From positions 1 to 64,000 of the forward strand of contig CBDCTQ010000038.1 of the NCBI GenBank assembly GCA_965222105.1: 64,000 nucleotides of DNA. The letters run 5' to 3'. The notes beneath the pieces were generated by a model, which worked only from the letters and a program-made list of their open reading frames with translations, did no database searches and was not told where the DNA came from. Made by a program: the position numbers and the translations under genes. The stretch is from CALGLS01 sp965222105 (GTDB lineage: Bacteria > Bacteroidota > Bacteroidia > Chitinophagales > Saprospiraceae). How positions within the stretch are numbered: position 1 is the stretch's first letter; every line of letters begins with the position of its first letter. Shown here in pieces: positions 53,601 to 61,880 of the stretch.

Positions 53601-55642
53601 GCCGAAAATCCGTTTGGCCCCGCCCAGTTGTAAGCATATGGTGGTTGCCCCCCTCCAATGGTCAGGTCGAGCTGTCCGGTACCGCCACAACCGCCACCTG
53701 CACATCCTCCGGCCAGCGACAACGTATTGTTGGGAGAACCATCTGAAACCACTGAGCCACTCCAAAAACTGGTCGGTATTAGATTGGGAATCGTATTTGG
53801 CAATTCTTGAGTTGTTTCAAAAAACAATATGTTTCCATCAAATGAAACAGCCGACGAACTCCCAGTCGAACCCACCACCGAAAAACAGATCTGATAGAGC
53901 AGGGCTTCGTCCGGCAAGGTGTTTCCATCCAATTCATTGGAAACAAAGGAGAAAAATGCAACTTCTGCAGAAGTGTTGTTGTGCTGAAGACCTATATCAA
54001 ACTCATTGGTCACATCGACAAAGTCCAACACATTCGCATTCCAGGTCATAGCGTATTGGAAGGAAGATATGTGATTGAAGTTGCGGGTCGTCACGTCCAC
54101 GCATACCTCATCCCCAGGGCCGGAAGACCCTTCGTGCGAAGCGATAAACTGAACGCATGCGGAGGTGGGGCTGCCCCCCTGGCAGTTGATATTGATCGGA
54201 TCGATTACCGCCGAACAACCGGAGTCTTGCCCGGTGACGGTAACGCTGTAAGCCCCCTCCGTCAAACCATTGATACTGCTGGTCAGTGTGCCGGTAGTCA
54301 CAGCTCCGGTACTCCACTCGAAGGTGTAGACTTGGTCGCCCATTCCGTTGTCGACGAAGAGTTCTGCCTCGCCGGTATTGGGGTCGCAGTTGTAAAAATA
54401 AGTGGGAATAAACTCGCCGCTGATGATGGTGGCTTCTCCCGTATCGGTGCAGCCGGAGTTGGTATCGGTAAGGATTACTGTGTAGTAGCCGGGCATCAAA
54501 TCGTCGAGGTCTTCGGTGGTGGCCCCATTGCTCCAGGCAAAACTGTAATTGCCGGCGTCGTTTACCGAAAGGTCGATGGCTCCGAGCCCGCCCAGGCAGT
54601 TGGCAGGTGTTTCCAGAATGGAGAAGTCGACATCGGGGTTGAGAAGTTCGATTTCCCAGGTACTGACCGTGGTACAGCCGTTGTCGTCGGTGATGGTCAG
54701 GGTGTAGGTGCCTCCGTCAAGGTTGGTGAGGTCTTCGGTGGTAGCGCCATTGCTCCAAAGAAACGTGTATGGTGGAAAACCATTGTTAGGTGTTATGTCG
54801 ATGGCGCCGGTGCCGGGATTGTCGCAGTCGTCGTCAGTGAGGTTGGCATCGGCGTGAAAGCCCCAGGTCGACTCGATTGGCCCTACCAGTGCAGTGGTGG
54901 TTGTACCGTTGGCGTCGGTCACCAACAGGTCGTAAAAACCATTGGGGCTTCCGGTGGGGATGTATGGAAGGGTTGAGGTAAAGTTGTCGGGGCCGGTCCA
55001 GGCGTAGGTGTAGGGAGCTTGTCCTCCGACGGGGTTGACGGAGAGGGCCTGACAGTTGGAAGTAGTCTGGCAGTAGTTGGTCCAGTTGAGTTGAGGATGG
55101 GGGCCGGGGCCGAGGTGTACCCCACCGGAGAGGAAGAGGGTTGGGATCAGGGTGGCGCTACCACTATAGATTTCCAATACATAGTCGGGCGAAAAAGCCA
55201 CCTGTGCAAAGTCGTTTTCCGCTAGGGTGGTGAAACAGAGTTCATATAAGATTGTACCATCAGGGAGGGTACTTGCCACTCCCTGATCGTCAGACCAGCT
55301 AAACCGGATGTTTCCAGAAGAAATTTGACTGGATAAACTTTCTTCCAGGCCGGGAGCCAGGACAATCATATCCTGAAAATCCAGTTGTGCTGTATCAATC
55401 AGAATGTCAAACTGCATCGCCAATACATCAGTAAAACCATCGGCTACAATCGACACACACACCTCTTCCCCTGGGGCCGTAGCCGACTCCTGCGAAACGG
55501 TCAGAGTCAGCAGGCAGGCACGGAGGTGTTGTGGTTGAAATAAAAGAAGAAAAACGAGCAGGGTAAAAAATCGCCAGACGGAGAAGGAGAGGCGGAGGCA
55601 TAGGGGGTGCGTAGTGATGGGTGATCTCATTGTTTTATTCAT
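50615..55642 (-). CDS. Large T9SS type A surface protein with three cohesin-like domains, SprB repeats and a dockerin-like domain
   Basis: The start at 55642 (MNKTMRSPIT...) precedes the hydrophobic signal FFTLLVFLLLFQPQHLRA; the frame extends to 55768 but that part has no support. About 40-165, 490-620 and 950-1080 are three cohesin-like domains (GEEVCVSIVADGFTDVLAMQFDI; DEVCVDVTTRNFNHISSFQYAM; GEQICVPITTQGFANIWGIQFSM). Each is followed by SprB-type repeats (PPYTFLWSNGATTEDLTN, YTYEWSNGEAGADISDL and others). About 1370-1440 is dockerin-like (CVWPGDTDTSGLVNNFDLLNIG, HIDTDGNGTINNDD), then a fourth cohesin-like stretch and a type A sorting domain (LYPNPVAGQLHIDS ... GTYLAKVQTD). Total 1,675 residues. 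Same layout as 43857-47723, and also divergent from a 482-residue gene. It may present a self-interacting cohesin/dockerin-like surface scaffold; not proven. Confidence 0.85.
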   Translation of the reverse strand: MNKTMRSPITTHPLCLRLSFSVWRFFTLLVFLLLFQPQHLRACLLTLTVSQESATAPGEEVCVSIVADGFTDVLAMQFDILIDTAQLDFQDMIVLAPGLEESLSSQISSGNIRFSWSDDQGVASTLPDGTILYELCFTTLAENDFAQVAFSPDYVLEIYSGSATLIPTLFLSGGVHLGPGPHPQLNWTNYCQTTSNCQALSVNPVGGQAPYTYAWTGPDNFTSTLPYIPTGSPNGFYDLLVTDANGTTTTALVGPIESTWGFHADANLTDDDCDNPGTGAIDITPNNGFPPYTFLWSNGATTEDLTNLDGGTYTLTITDDNGCTTVSTWEIELLNPDVDFSILETPANCLGGLGAIDLSVNDAGNYSFAWSNGATTEDLDDLMPGYYTVILTDTNSGCTDTGEATIISGEFIPTYFYNCDPNTGEAELFVDNGMGDQVYTFEWSTGAVTTGTLTSSINGLTEGAYSVTVTGQDSGCSAVIDPININCQGGSPTSACVQFIASHEGSSGPGDEVCVDVTTRNFNHISSFQYAMTWNANVLDFVDVTNEFDIGLQHNNTSAEVAFFSFVSNELDGNTLPDEALLYQICFSVVGSTGSSSAVSFDGNILFFETTQELPNTIPNLIPTSFWSGSVVSDGSPNNTLSLAGGCAGGGCGGTGQLDLTIGGGQPPYAYNWAGPNGFSATTEDIDQVVTPGSYYLTVTDDAGAVLYAAFQSENGTLAVIGSVTNDDGCTATPDGNIVLAVNGGVSPYTYEWSNGEAGADISDLNAGVYTVTVTDVNGCVQTASYTVEEDDLALTVQSDVDHPDCNITNGSIALTVPGNPDDFTFEWSTGATTNVISDLPEGMYTVTISEVNGNCEAVKTYGLIELELSLSTGYECNLPGGAELAAVLWNNNELFAFEWSTGEIVYDSLYATIDSLANGNYGVTVTGQTSGCTVVVDPVVVDCTPPVISDCFALITQSTNANSGEQICVPITTQGFANIWGIQFSMSWDPTVLDFSNVQNFAFPNLGVSNFGADFTDSGILAFSWVSQNMVTGDDLSDGSTFFEVCFDVVGAVGTSSAFRFSEDMLAFEVIDVSGVFGFNGVNAQVHVDDTTVPVSISALCGTGSGCSGSNTGSVDVAVDGGYLPYTFTWTDEVGTVVSTSEDLAGVPAGAYFLEVLDANGTAVDVVVNLDPSVIEIGSSTVTNLLCNDDGSGGINLDVSSDWMPLTFAWSNGADTEDISNLQAGAYTLTATDASGCALVETFFVSEPTPIDIAAAHTCPSAAGGDGAFDVTVTGGTGGYAFAWSNGATQQNISGLANGTYTLTVTDFNACSTMASYYVGDCVWPGDTDTSGLVNNFDLLNIGLGFGATGPARSNASIAWMGQPADEWAGSTPNSMVNYKHIDTDGNGTINNDDTLAIVQNWGETHNLTGSPDHQFTDLPPADGSVVVIPFFIQPDTFQANTTAALPIMLGDIEDVVVDLYGLAFSITFDPEVIVPGSAYLVFDDSWVGDNNSDLIALQRTFYADGRIDVGMTRTDGNNISGEGKIASLFITIEDDIVLHGGDDNRTVGLIETQFGIENVLLITNQEEEILANPMTTIVLIQSIETGTEDGDAAAVVIDLYPNPVAGQLHIDSPEAALTGVVVYDVLGRLLYEYEYAFANKAILNTSGWDAGTYLAKVQTDQGAVIRRIIVMKN

Positions 55643-55654
55643 GGTATTATGTTC

Positions 55655-55686
55655 TAAAGTTAGTTTTTTTTGGGCAGATGTCTCAA
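55655..55686 (-). promoter_or_regulatory. Promoter of the second large T9SS gene
   Basis: On the minus strand TTG (55684-55686), a 21-nt spacer and TAACTTTA (55655-55662), one mismatch in the -7. The start codon is at 55642, so the leader would be very short. Confidence 0.4.
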
Positions 55687-55791
55687 AATTAAGGCGATCT
55701 CCTTTTGGAAAAAAGTACAGATGCAGCCATTTATAGCGATTTTTACGGAAGTAAAATATTCTAAACAACTGGTTATGAAAGAGTTATTATA

Positions 55792-55799
55792 TATCTTTG
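55792..55799 (+). promoter_or_regulatory. -7 element of the second 482-residue helical gene
   Basis: TATCTTTG, exact TAnnTTTG, 15 nt before the ATG at 55815, so the mRNA would be nearly leaderless. No good -33 TTG is found at the right distance. Confidence 0.45.
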
Positions 55800-55814
55800 T
55801 AGAAAATTTTTCCC

Positions 55815-57263
55815 ATGCAACGATCGAGAATCCTCCTCATTCTTCGGCAATTGTCGACTAAAGAGCGGACCCGCTTCCGCGAATACGTTTTTTCACCGTT
55901 TTTCAACAAAAATAAAAGAGTCCGATCGCTCTGTGTGTATTTGCTGCAATTTGCGCCCTCCTTTCACCACGCCCGGCTCGACCGGGAAGCCGTCCATGCC
56001 TACCTGTTTGAAGGTGATCTCTACAACGTAGCCCGGATCAATAATGTCATTTCCGACCTGCTGCAACTACTTTACGGCTATCTGTCACAGCAGCAATTCA
56101 GAGCCCGCCCAGCCCTTCAAAAGGACTTGCTATTGGAATCATTGCTCCAAAAAGACCTCCACCAAGAAGTAGAGCGGGTGGCGCACTCCTTTCGGAAAAT
56201 CCAACAGAACGGCCCTCACCGCCACCACGAATTTTTCCTGCAACAACACCACTACTTCGACAAACTCGATCGGTTTTTTTTCACCAAAGGCGTTCGAACT
56301 TTTGATGAAAACCTCCAACTCAAAAACGATCATCTCGACCGGTACTATTTTGTCAACAAATTCCGGATGGCCTGTGATATGGTCAGTAGAAACATCGTCA
56401 CCAAGTCGCAATACGAATGCCATTTTCTGCCCCTGCTCACCGAACAATTGAAAGCCAGCCCCCAAATGGTGGAGCATACACCCGCCTTGCAGATATATGC
56501 CAAAACCCTCCAAATGCTCTGCGAAAACGACTCCGAATCCCACTACCACCAACTCAAACGACTCATACAACAACACGCTTACATTTTCCCTCAGGAAGAC
56601 CTCCGCATCCTCTACACTTATCTGCTCAACTACGGCATCAAAATGATCAACTCCGGCCACAGCAGCTACTACCGCGAAATGCTCGACGTGTACCAATTGT
56701 TGCTCACCGGAGAGGTCATCTTCAAAAATGGACACCTACCCCACTGGACGTTCAAAAACATCTGCACCGTAGGCATCCGCCTTAAAGATTTTGACTGGAC
56801 CGACCGCTTCATCCAACAATATGCACCCAAAATACTCTCCGAAGACCGCCTCAACGCCGTAACCTACAACCGGGCAGCCCTCTACTACGCCCAAAAAGAT
56901 TACAAAGCCGCCCTCCAGCAGTTGCACGATGTGGCTTTCACTGACGACAATTACCATCTTGGCGCCAAAGTCATCCAGCTAAAAAGTTACTACGAGCTCA
57001 ACGAAACGGAGGCGCTCTACGCCCTGGTAGAAGCCTTCAAAAAATTCGTTAGGCGCTCCCGCCAGCTTTCCGACTACCTCAAACCGGCTACCCTCAACTT
57101 CGCTAAAATGACCAAAAAGATCGCTCAGCTGAATGCTCAAAAATCACTGATCAAACAAGCGGATTGGCTCCAAAAACGATCTGAGCTCCAGGATCAAATG
57201 GAATCGTTAAAACCCATTTCCAATAAGGATTGGTTGGAGGAGGTGCTGGGGCCTAGGGGATAG
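55815..57263 (+). CDS. Uncharacterised 482-residue helical protein, paralog 2
   Basis: Same length and alignment throughout as the gene at 48295. Shared text: (S/T)(S/K)(R/E)ER.RF, SPFFNKNK, NNVISDLLQL, DRYYFVNKFRMACDM, LPHWTFKNICTVGIRLKDFDWT, YYAQKDYKAALQQLHDVAFT, HLGAKVIQLKSYYELNETEALYALVEAFKKF and a NKDWLEEV end. Entirely helical, no signal peptide or membrane segment; function unknown. It is divergent from the large T9SS gene ending at 55642, repeating the arrangement at 47723/48295, so the gene pair was duplicated as a unit or each copy was maintained as a pair. Confidence 0.8.
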   Translation: MQRSRILLILRQLSTKERTRFREYVFSPFFNKNKRVRSLCVYLLQFAPSFHHARLDREAVHAYLFEGDLYNVARINNVISDLLQLLYGYLSQQQFRARPALQKDLLLESLLQKDLHQEVERVAHSFRKIQQNGPHRHHEFFLQQHHYFDKLDRFFFTKGVRTFDENLQLKNDHLDRYYFVNKFRMACDMVSRNIVTKSQYECHFLPLLTEQLKASPQMVEHTPALQIYAKTLQMLCENDSESHYHQLKRLIQQHAYIFPQEDLRILYTYLLNYGIKMINSGHSSYYREMLDVYQLLLTGEVIFKNGHLPHWTFKNICTVGIRLKDFDWTDRFIQQYAPKILSEDRLNAVTYNRAALYYAQKDYKAALQQLHDVAFTDDNYHLGAKVIQLKSYYELNETEALYALVEAFKKFVRRSRQLSDYLKPATLNFAKMTKKIAQLNAQKSLIKQADWLQKRSELQDQMESLKPISNKDWLEEVLGPRG

Positions 57264-57298
57264 GAGTGACTGGGCGCAAAACACAGGTAAAACGAATA

Positions 57299-57955
57299 CT
57301 ATTCCCTCCCCTCCAGCCTGCCCAGCCATCCCAGCACATCAATATTGGCGATGCGCCAGGAGTCCACCATGTCGAACAGTGGCAAGGTGTAGCGGGTTTG
57401 TTTGCCGACGTTTTGCTGGATCACCTCGACGTAGTTGGCGCCCACTTTGGTGACGATGGCAATGTGGCCGAAGGGATTGTTGTCTTCTCCTTTGAATACC
57501 ATGATGTCGCCGGGCAGTGGTTTGGCCGAACTGGGATTGCGAAACTGATGAAGACCTCTGGCAGTATTGAAGCCACCATCGCGGAGGGTAGGCATAAAAA
57601 AGTCGATGGCGTGGCCCCAGGGATCGGGCATTTTGTGCTGGTAGGTTTGATAGTAGTAGCGTTTGACGAATTCGACGCATTGCCACTTCAGGCCGAGGTT
57701 GTAGCCGTCGGAGGTGATGTGGCGGCCGTGGGTGTTCCGGATCTGGCCATTGTAGTAGACGGCTACTCCGTTGAAACGGTCGATGACCGTGCCTACCTGG
57801 GGTTCTGTTCTTTTTGTTGGAAGGGTTGCTTTTTTTTGTTCCAGTGCGCCCAGTTGTCCGCCGGGGTGGGGGTCGTGTTGCTCGCCGGGGTCGGTACATC
57901 CCAACAAAAAAATCAGGGCAAGTAACGGCCGCAGCAAGGGGGTCCTATCAAGCAT
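57299..57955 (-). CDS. CHAP-domain lipoprotein, probable peptidoglycan amidase/endopeptidase
   Basis: Lipoprotein signal MLDRTPLLRPLLALIFLLGC. A short Pro/Gln-rich linker, then a CHAP (NlpC/P60-like) domain from about 75: KWQCVEFVKRYYY holds the catalytic Cys and GHIAIVTKVGANYVEVIQQN the His. The text between (DPWGHAIDFFMPT, PLPGDIMVFKG) also fits the CHAP and glutathionylspermidine-amidase fold. Expected to cleave peptide or amide bonds in the cell wall from the envelope. At 218 residues it is a single-domain enzyme. It is flanked by an unrelated convergent gene and an aminotransferase; no operon link is evident. Confidence 0.88.
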   Translation of the reverse strand: MLDRTPLLRPLLALIFLLGCTDPGEQHDPHPGGQLGALEQKKATLPTKRTEPQVGTVIDRFNGVAVYYNGQIRNTHGRHITSDGYNLGLKWQCVEFVKRYYYQTYQHKMPDPWGHAIDFFMPTLRDGGFNTARGLHQFRNPSSAKPLPGDIMVFKGEDNNPFGHIAIVTKVGANYVEVIQQNVGKQTRYTLPLFDMVDSWRIANIDVLGWLGRLEGRE

Positions 57956-58013
57956 TGTGGTGTGTGTTTATCGGGTGTCGTAAAGTTAGTTTTTCAAAAA
58001 TGGGTTTTACTTA

Positions 58014-58868
58014 CTATATCAATGCCGTCTTTGTTGCCAGGTGGTTTTTGCTGAATTCCTTCAAATGTTCTGCCAATGTTAAGGTTTTTGAGCCCGGTTT
58101 GCCATCGGCCACCGGCTGTTGATCGATGCGGGTCACGGCCAATACCCCTTTGGTAGTGCTCGTGATGAAAGCCTCTGCCGCTTCCCGCAATTCGGTGAGG
58201 GTAAACAGCCGCTCCTCCACCGGCATCACCTTTTCAGCCAGGGGCAGGAGCTTGTTGCGGGTGATGCCTTTGAGGACGTTGCCTGTGGAGGTGACCAACC
58301 GACCATCCTGGGTGATGATGAACAAATTGGCCCGCGAAGTTTCGGATACAAAATCGTTGAAATGGTAGAGCACGTCGTCGGCCCCAATGTCGCGTAGTCG
58401 TTCCTGCAAGGCCACTGGCACCAGATAATTGGTCGACTTCACCTCCGGCAGGTCGCGCTGGTAATTGTGCAACATCAGATGGATGCCCTGGGCGTACAAC
58501 TCCGGCCCGGGGATGGCATACCGGTGCTGGAGGATCAGGCAATTGCAGGTGCCCGAAGGGGTGTACCCATCGTCGGCATAACCACCAGTGAGCAGCAGTC
58601 GGATACCGGCATCGGCTATTCCATTGGCTTTTACGAGGTCGGCCACTTGCCCAACGAGTTCCCTTTCGGTAAATGGCACCTCCATTTTCAATTGCGCCGC
58701 AGAGCGAAAAAACCGCTGGATGTGCTCCGACATAAATACCGTTTTTCCTTCCCGGATGAGGAAGTAGTCGAATATCCCGTAACCCCGCAACAGCCCCAGA
58801 TCGCTGATCTGAAGTACCGACTGGGCGGAAGGAGTTACCTGTCCGTTGACGCATTGAAAAGGTAGCAT
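58014..58868 (-). CDS. Class IV PLP aminotransferase
   Basis: 284 residues of the fold shared by branched-chain aminotransferase, D-amino-acid aminotransferase and aminodeoxychorismate lyase. Seen: GLLRGYGIFDYFLIREGK, the PLP Lys in EVKSTNYLVP, NDFVSETSRANLFII, and STGNVLKGITRNKLL. Cytoplasmic and PLP dependent. Substrate is undetermined, but lacking the long N-terminus of BCATs it is more like D-amino-acid aminotransferase or aminodeoxychorismate lyase. No operon partner is visible. Confidence 0.85.
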   Translation of the reverse strand: MLPFQCVNGQVTPSAQSVLQISDLGLLRGYGIFDYFLIREGKTVFMSEHIQRFFRSAAQLKMEVPFTERELVGQVADLVKANGIADAGIRLLLTGGYADDGYTPSGTCNCLILQHRYAIPGPELYAQGIHLMLHNYQRDLPEVKSTNYLVPVALQERLRDIGADDVLYHFNDFVSETSRANLFIITQDGRLVTSTGNVLKGITRNKLLPLAEKVMPVEERLFTLTELREAAEAFITSTTKGVLAVTRIDQQPVADGKPGSKTLTLAEHLKEFSKNHLATKTALI

Positions 58869-58939
58869 GGGTAGCCGTTTTTTGGTTTGGTCAAAAGCGT
58901 GCGCAAGATACGTATTTTGGTTGATATGTTGATCCCGAA

Positions 58940-59175
58940 ACGAGTGTTTTGGTGTTTTGGTGTTTTGGTGTTTTGGTGTTTTGGTGTTGTGGTGTTGTGG
59001 TGTTCCCGAAACGAGTTCGGGACAGGTTTGGTGTTTTGGTGTTCCCGAAACGAGTGTTTTGGTGTTTTGGCGTGCCTATGCAGGGCTGTCGCCTGCATGG
59101 CGCGCGTGAAGGCGTAACGAAGTGGAGTCCCCCGTAGCAAGTCCGGGGCAGGCTCCCGAAACGAGTTCGGGACAA
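58940..59175 (+). repeat. GTGTTTTGG 9-bp microsatellite with CCCGAA/TTCGGG hairpins
   Basis: About nine copies of GTGTTTTGG (some GTGTTGTGG) lie in tandem from about 58945 to 59000, with further copies to about 59070. CCCGAAACGAG(TTCGGG) blocks interrupt them at about 59005, 59043 and 59155. Short coding frames through it on either strand (KHQNTKTPKHQNT-type) are artefacts. The rest of 58869-59399 has only a second short repeat and no gene. Confidence 0.8.
59107..59154 (+). repeat. Short dispersed repeat, copy B
   Basis: Almost identical to 30731-30778: TGAAGGCGTAACGAAGTGG through GTCCGGGGCAGGCT. Here it continues directly into the CCCGAA-type hairpin. Confidence 0.6.
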
Positions 59176-59399
59176 GTTCTACACTCACTTCGTTCCGGTA
59201 GCCGACAGGTAGATTTGTTGATTTGCCAAATGGATCAAGATACGTCGGCCAGAGGCCGTAACCCAAATCGGCCAACCAGCAAAGCTGCTGGCCAGCCTTT
59301 CGCTCGTCCATCCATAGTAGACTGCACAAGGCACTTTTATCATTAGTTCCACGGAAAACAAATTTTTATCTATTTTGCAGCGGTCTAAATATTCTTTCT

Positions 59400-61694
59400 A
59401 TGAAAAACCCGGTTCTTTTTCTGTTGCTACTGTTGTGGAGTTGTACGGCTCCCTCTCCTCCTCCGGCCAGCGTCAACAGTTACTGTCTGATCCCAATGCC
59501 GTCGGCCATCATTCCGCGGAGCGGTGAAATGCTGCTTCATGCGGACTGCCGGATAATAGTCGAAAACAATGGTTTTACAAATCCCGCCGACTTTTTGCGA
59601 AAGCAACTCAATGAACACACCGGCCACGCTCTGACCATCGAAGAGGAAGGCCCCGATAAAGATGCCATCGTATTTCGGCTCAACGACGATATTAATCACC
59701 CGGAGGGGTATCGACTCACCGTCAGCCCCTACGATGTGCTCATTGAGGCCGCTGAACCAGCTGGCGCCTTCTACGCCGTGCAAACCTTGTTACAATTGCT
59801 TTCAAAAGATGATTCAAACAATACGCACACGATTGCTGGTGTCCATATTGAAGATGCGCCCCGTTATTCCTACCGGGGGATGCACCTGGATGTGTGCCGC
59901 CATTTTTTTCCGGTGAGTTTCATCAAAAAATACATCGACTTGCTGGCTATGCACAAACTGAACCGCTTCCACTGGCACCTGACCGAAGACCAGGGCTGGC
60001 GCATCGAAATCAAACAGTATCCGAAGCTGCAAGAGGTGGCGGCTTACCGAAAGGAAACCCTTGTGGCGCATTACAGCGACCAGCCCCACCAGTTTGACGG
60101 TCAGCGTTATGGCGGCTATTATACGCAGGAGGAAGTGCGCGACATTGTGGCCTATGCGCAGGAGCGGTACATCACGGTGATCCCGGAAATCGAAATGCCG
60201 GGGCACTCGTTGGCAGCACTGGCAGCTTACCCCGAACTGGGATGCACCGATGGCCCATTCGAGGTGGCGACCAAATGGGGGGTTTTTGAGGAGGTATACT
60301 GCCCCAAAGAAGAAACCTTCACTTTTTTGGAGAATGTTTTGACGGAAGTCATGGCGCTGTTCCCTTCGGAGTACATCCACATTGGCGGCGATGAATGCCC
60401 CAAAACGGCCTGGAAAAACAGCGCCTTTTGCCAAAAACTGATGCGCGAAAAAGGACTGAAAGACGAAAATGAATTGCAGAGCTATTTCATCCGGCGCATC
60501 GAAAAATTCCTCAACGGGCATGGCCGACAGATCATTGGCTGGGACGAAATACTGGAGGGCGGACTGGCTCCCAACGCCACGGTGATGTCGTGGCGCGGCA
60601 CCAGGGGAGGCATCGAAGCGGCACGCAGTAAACACCCTGTTATAATGACTCCCACTTCGCATTGCTATTTCGATTATTACCAGTCGAGGTCGGCCGACGA
60701 GCCGCTGGCCATCGGTGGGTTTTTGCCGTTGAAAAAGGTGTATCAGTTTGAGCCTACTCCCGAAGAGTTGACCGAGGAGGAGGCCTCCTACATCCTGGGT
60801 GCGCAAGGCAATGTGTGGACGGAGTACATCCGCACGCCGGAGCAGGTGGAGTATATGGCGTTTCCCAGGGCGGTCGCACTGGCGGAGGTCAATTGGTCGC
60901 CTTCGGCTGCCCGGGATTACGACGATTTTGCCGAAAGGCTGGCCCAACACCTGCAGCGGCTGGACCGGTACGATGTCCATTACGCCAACCATCTTTTTGA
61001 GGTCAACCACCAATTGACGGCTACCGATAATGGCCTGGAGCTGCGCCTGAATTCCCGCGCCGACGATGGCAAAATATATTATACCCTCGATGGCCACGAG
61101 CCGGGCGCCAGCGCTACGCCCTATGAGCATCCGATTCCCCTGACCGAAAATACCCATCTCAAAACGGTGGTGTACAAAAACGGAAAAATGCTGAGCCGGG
61201 TGCAGGAGCTCTATTTTCGGTTGCACAAAGCTGTCGCTAAAAACATTGTGCTTACAAAACCACCGCATCCCAGCTACAATATGGGAGGCAAATCGGCACT
61301 TGTGAATGGCCTGGTGGGTAGCGACGACCGCTATGGGGACGGCGAATGGCTGGGATGGTCGGGCGACGATTTTGAAGCGGTCATCGACCTGGGTTCGGCG
61401 CAGGCGGTTAGCCGCATTGGCCTTCGGTTTTACAATGGGAACGGTCAATGGATCTATTTGCCCCGGGAGGTGGAAGTGCTGGCCTCGCCCAATGGCCGAC
61501 AGTTCAGGAGCGTGGTCAGGCGGTCTTTGCCACCGGGTTTGTCGAAGAAGGTAGTGCCGGTAGTCATCGAGCCGGAGGATTTAACTACGCGGTATTTGAA
61601 GATACGGGCGGTCAACCACGGTGTCATAGCGGAAGGGCGCCAGGGGGCGGGGCATGCGGCGTGGCTGTTTGTTGATGAGGTGGTGGTGGAGTGA
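59400..61694 (+). CDS. Beta-N-acetylhexosaminidase, GH20, lipoprotein
   Basis: Lipoprotein signal MKNPVLFLLLLLWSC. About 30-150: GH20b-like N-terminal domain (PEGYRLTVSPYDVLIEAAEPAGAFYAVQTLLQLL). About 155-500: GH20 catalytic barrel: RGMHLDVCRHFF, NRFHWHLTEDQGWRIEIK, EIEMPGHSLAALAAYPELGC and the catalytic pair in YIHIGGDECPK (Asp-Glu), then GNVWTEYI. About 540-610: a Fn3/chitobiase-C-like segment. About 625-764: F5/8-type C carbohydrate-binding-like (DFEAVIDLGSAQAVSRIGLRFYNGNGQWIYLPREVEVLAS). It removes terminal GlcNAc or GalNAc from chitin-like oligosaccharides or glycans at the outer face of the envelope. Length 764 is normal for the multidomain Bacteroidota form. Confidence 0.93.
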   Translation: MKNPVLFLLLLLWSCTAPSPPPASVNSYCLIPMPSAIIPRSGEMLLHADCRIIVENNGFTNPADFLRKQLNEHTGHALTIEEEGPDKDAIVFRLNDDINHPEGYRLTVSPYDVLIEAAEPAGAFYAVQTLLQLLSKDDSNNTHTIAGVHIEDAPRYSYRGMHLDVCRHFFPVSFIKKYIDLLAMHKLNRFHWHLTEDQGWRIEIKQYPKLQEVAAYRKETLVAHYSDQPHQFDGQRYGGYYTQEEVRDIVAYAQERYITVIPEIEMPGHSLAALAAYPELGCTDGPFEVATKWGVFEEVYCPKEETFTFLENVLTEVMALFPSEYIHIGGDECPKTAWKNSAFCQKLMREKGLKDENELQSYFIRRIEKFLNGHGRQIIGWDEILEGGLAPNATVMSWRGTRGGIEAARSKHPVIMTPTSHCYFDYYQSRSADEPLAIGGFLPLKKVYQFEPTPEELTEEEASYILGAQGNVWTEYIRTPEQVEYMAFPRAVALAEVNWSPSAARDYDDFAERLAQHLQRLDRYDVHYANHLFEVNHQLTATDNGLELRLNSRADDGKIYYTLDGHEPGASATPYEHPIPLTENTHLKTVVYKNGKMLSRVQELYFRLHKAVAKNIVLTKPPHPSYNMGGKSALVNGLVGSDDRYGDGEWLGWSGDDFEAVIDLGSAQAVSRIGLRFYNGNGQWIYLPREVEVLASPNGRQFRSVVRRSLPPGLSKKVVPVVIEPEDLTTRYLKIRAVNHGVIAEGRQGAGHAAWLFVDEVVVE

Positions 61695-61737
61695 TAGTTG
61701 GCACACCTGGTTGTTTGTGCAGATAGTCGTATATTCT

Positions 61738-61872
61738 TAATGCAAATCAGGAGTTAAATTCTATTTTGAGAAGTCAGAGGTCAGACTTCCCTCTAACGTA
61801 GCTAACGCGATTGAGGGGAAGCCTGACCTCTGACAATTCTAAAAGGCACCGTTCAATCCCTGATTCACATTT
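61738..61872 (-). repeat. Second dispersed repeat family, copy B
   Basis: The left end AATGCAAATCAGGAGTTAAA is the reverse complement of the right end of copy A with few mismatches, and its own right end (TCAATCCCTGATTCACATTT) is again similar, so it has imperfect terminal inverted repeats. A 12-bp inner inverted repeat TCAGAGGTCAGA/CTGACCTCTGA is present. It fills most of 61695-61880. Confidence 0.55.
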
Positions 61873-61880
61873 TTGTTTTT

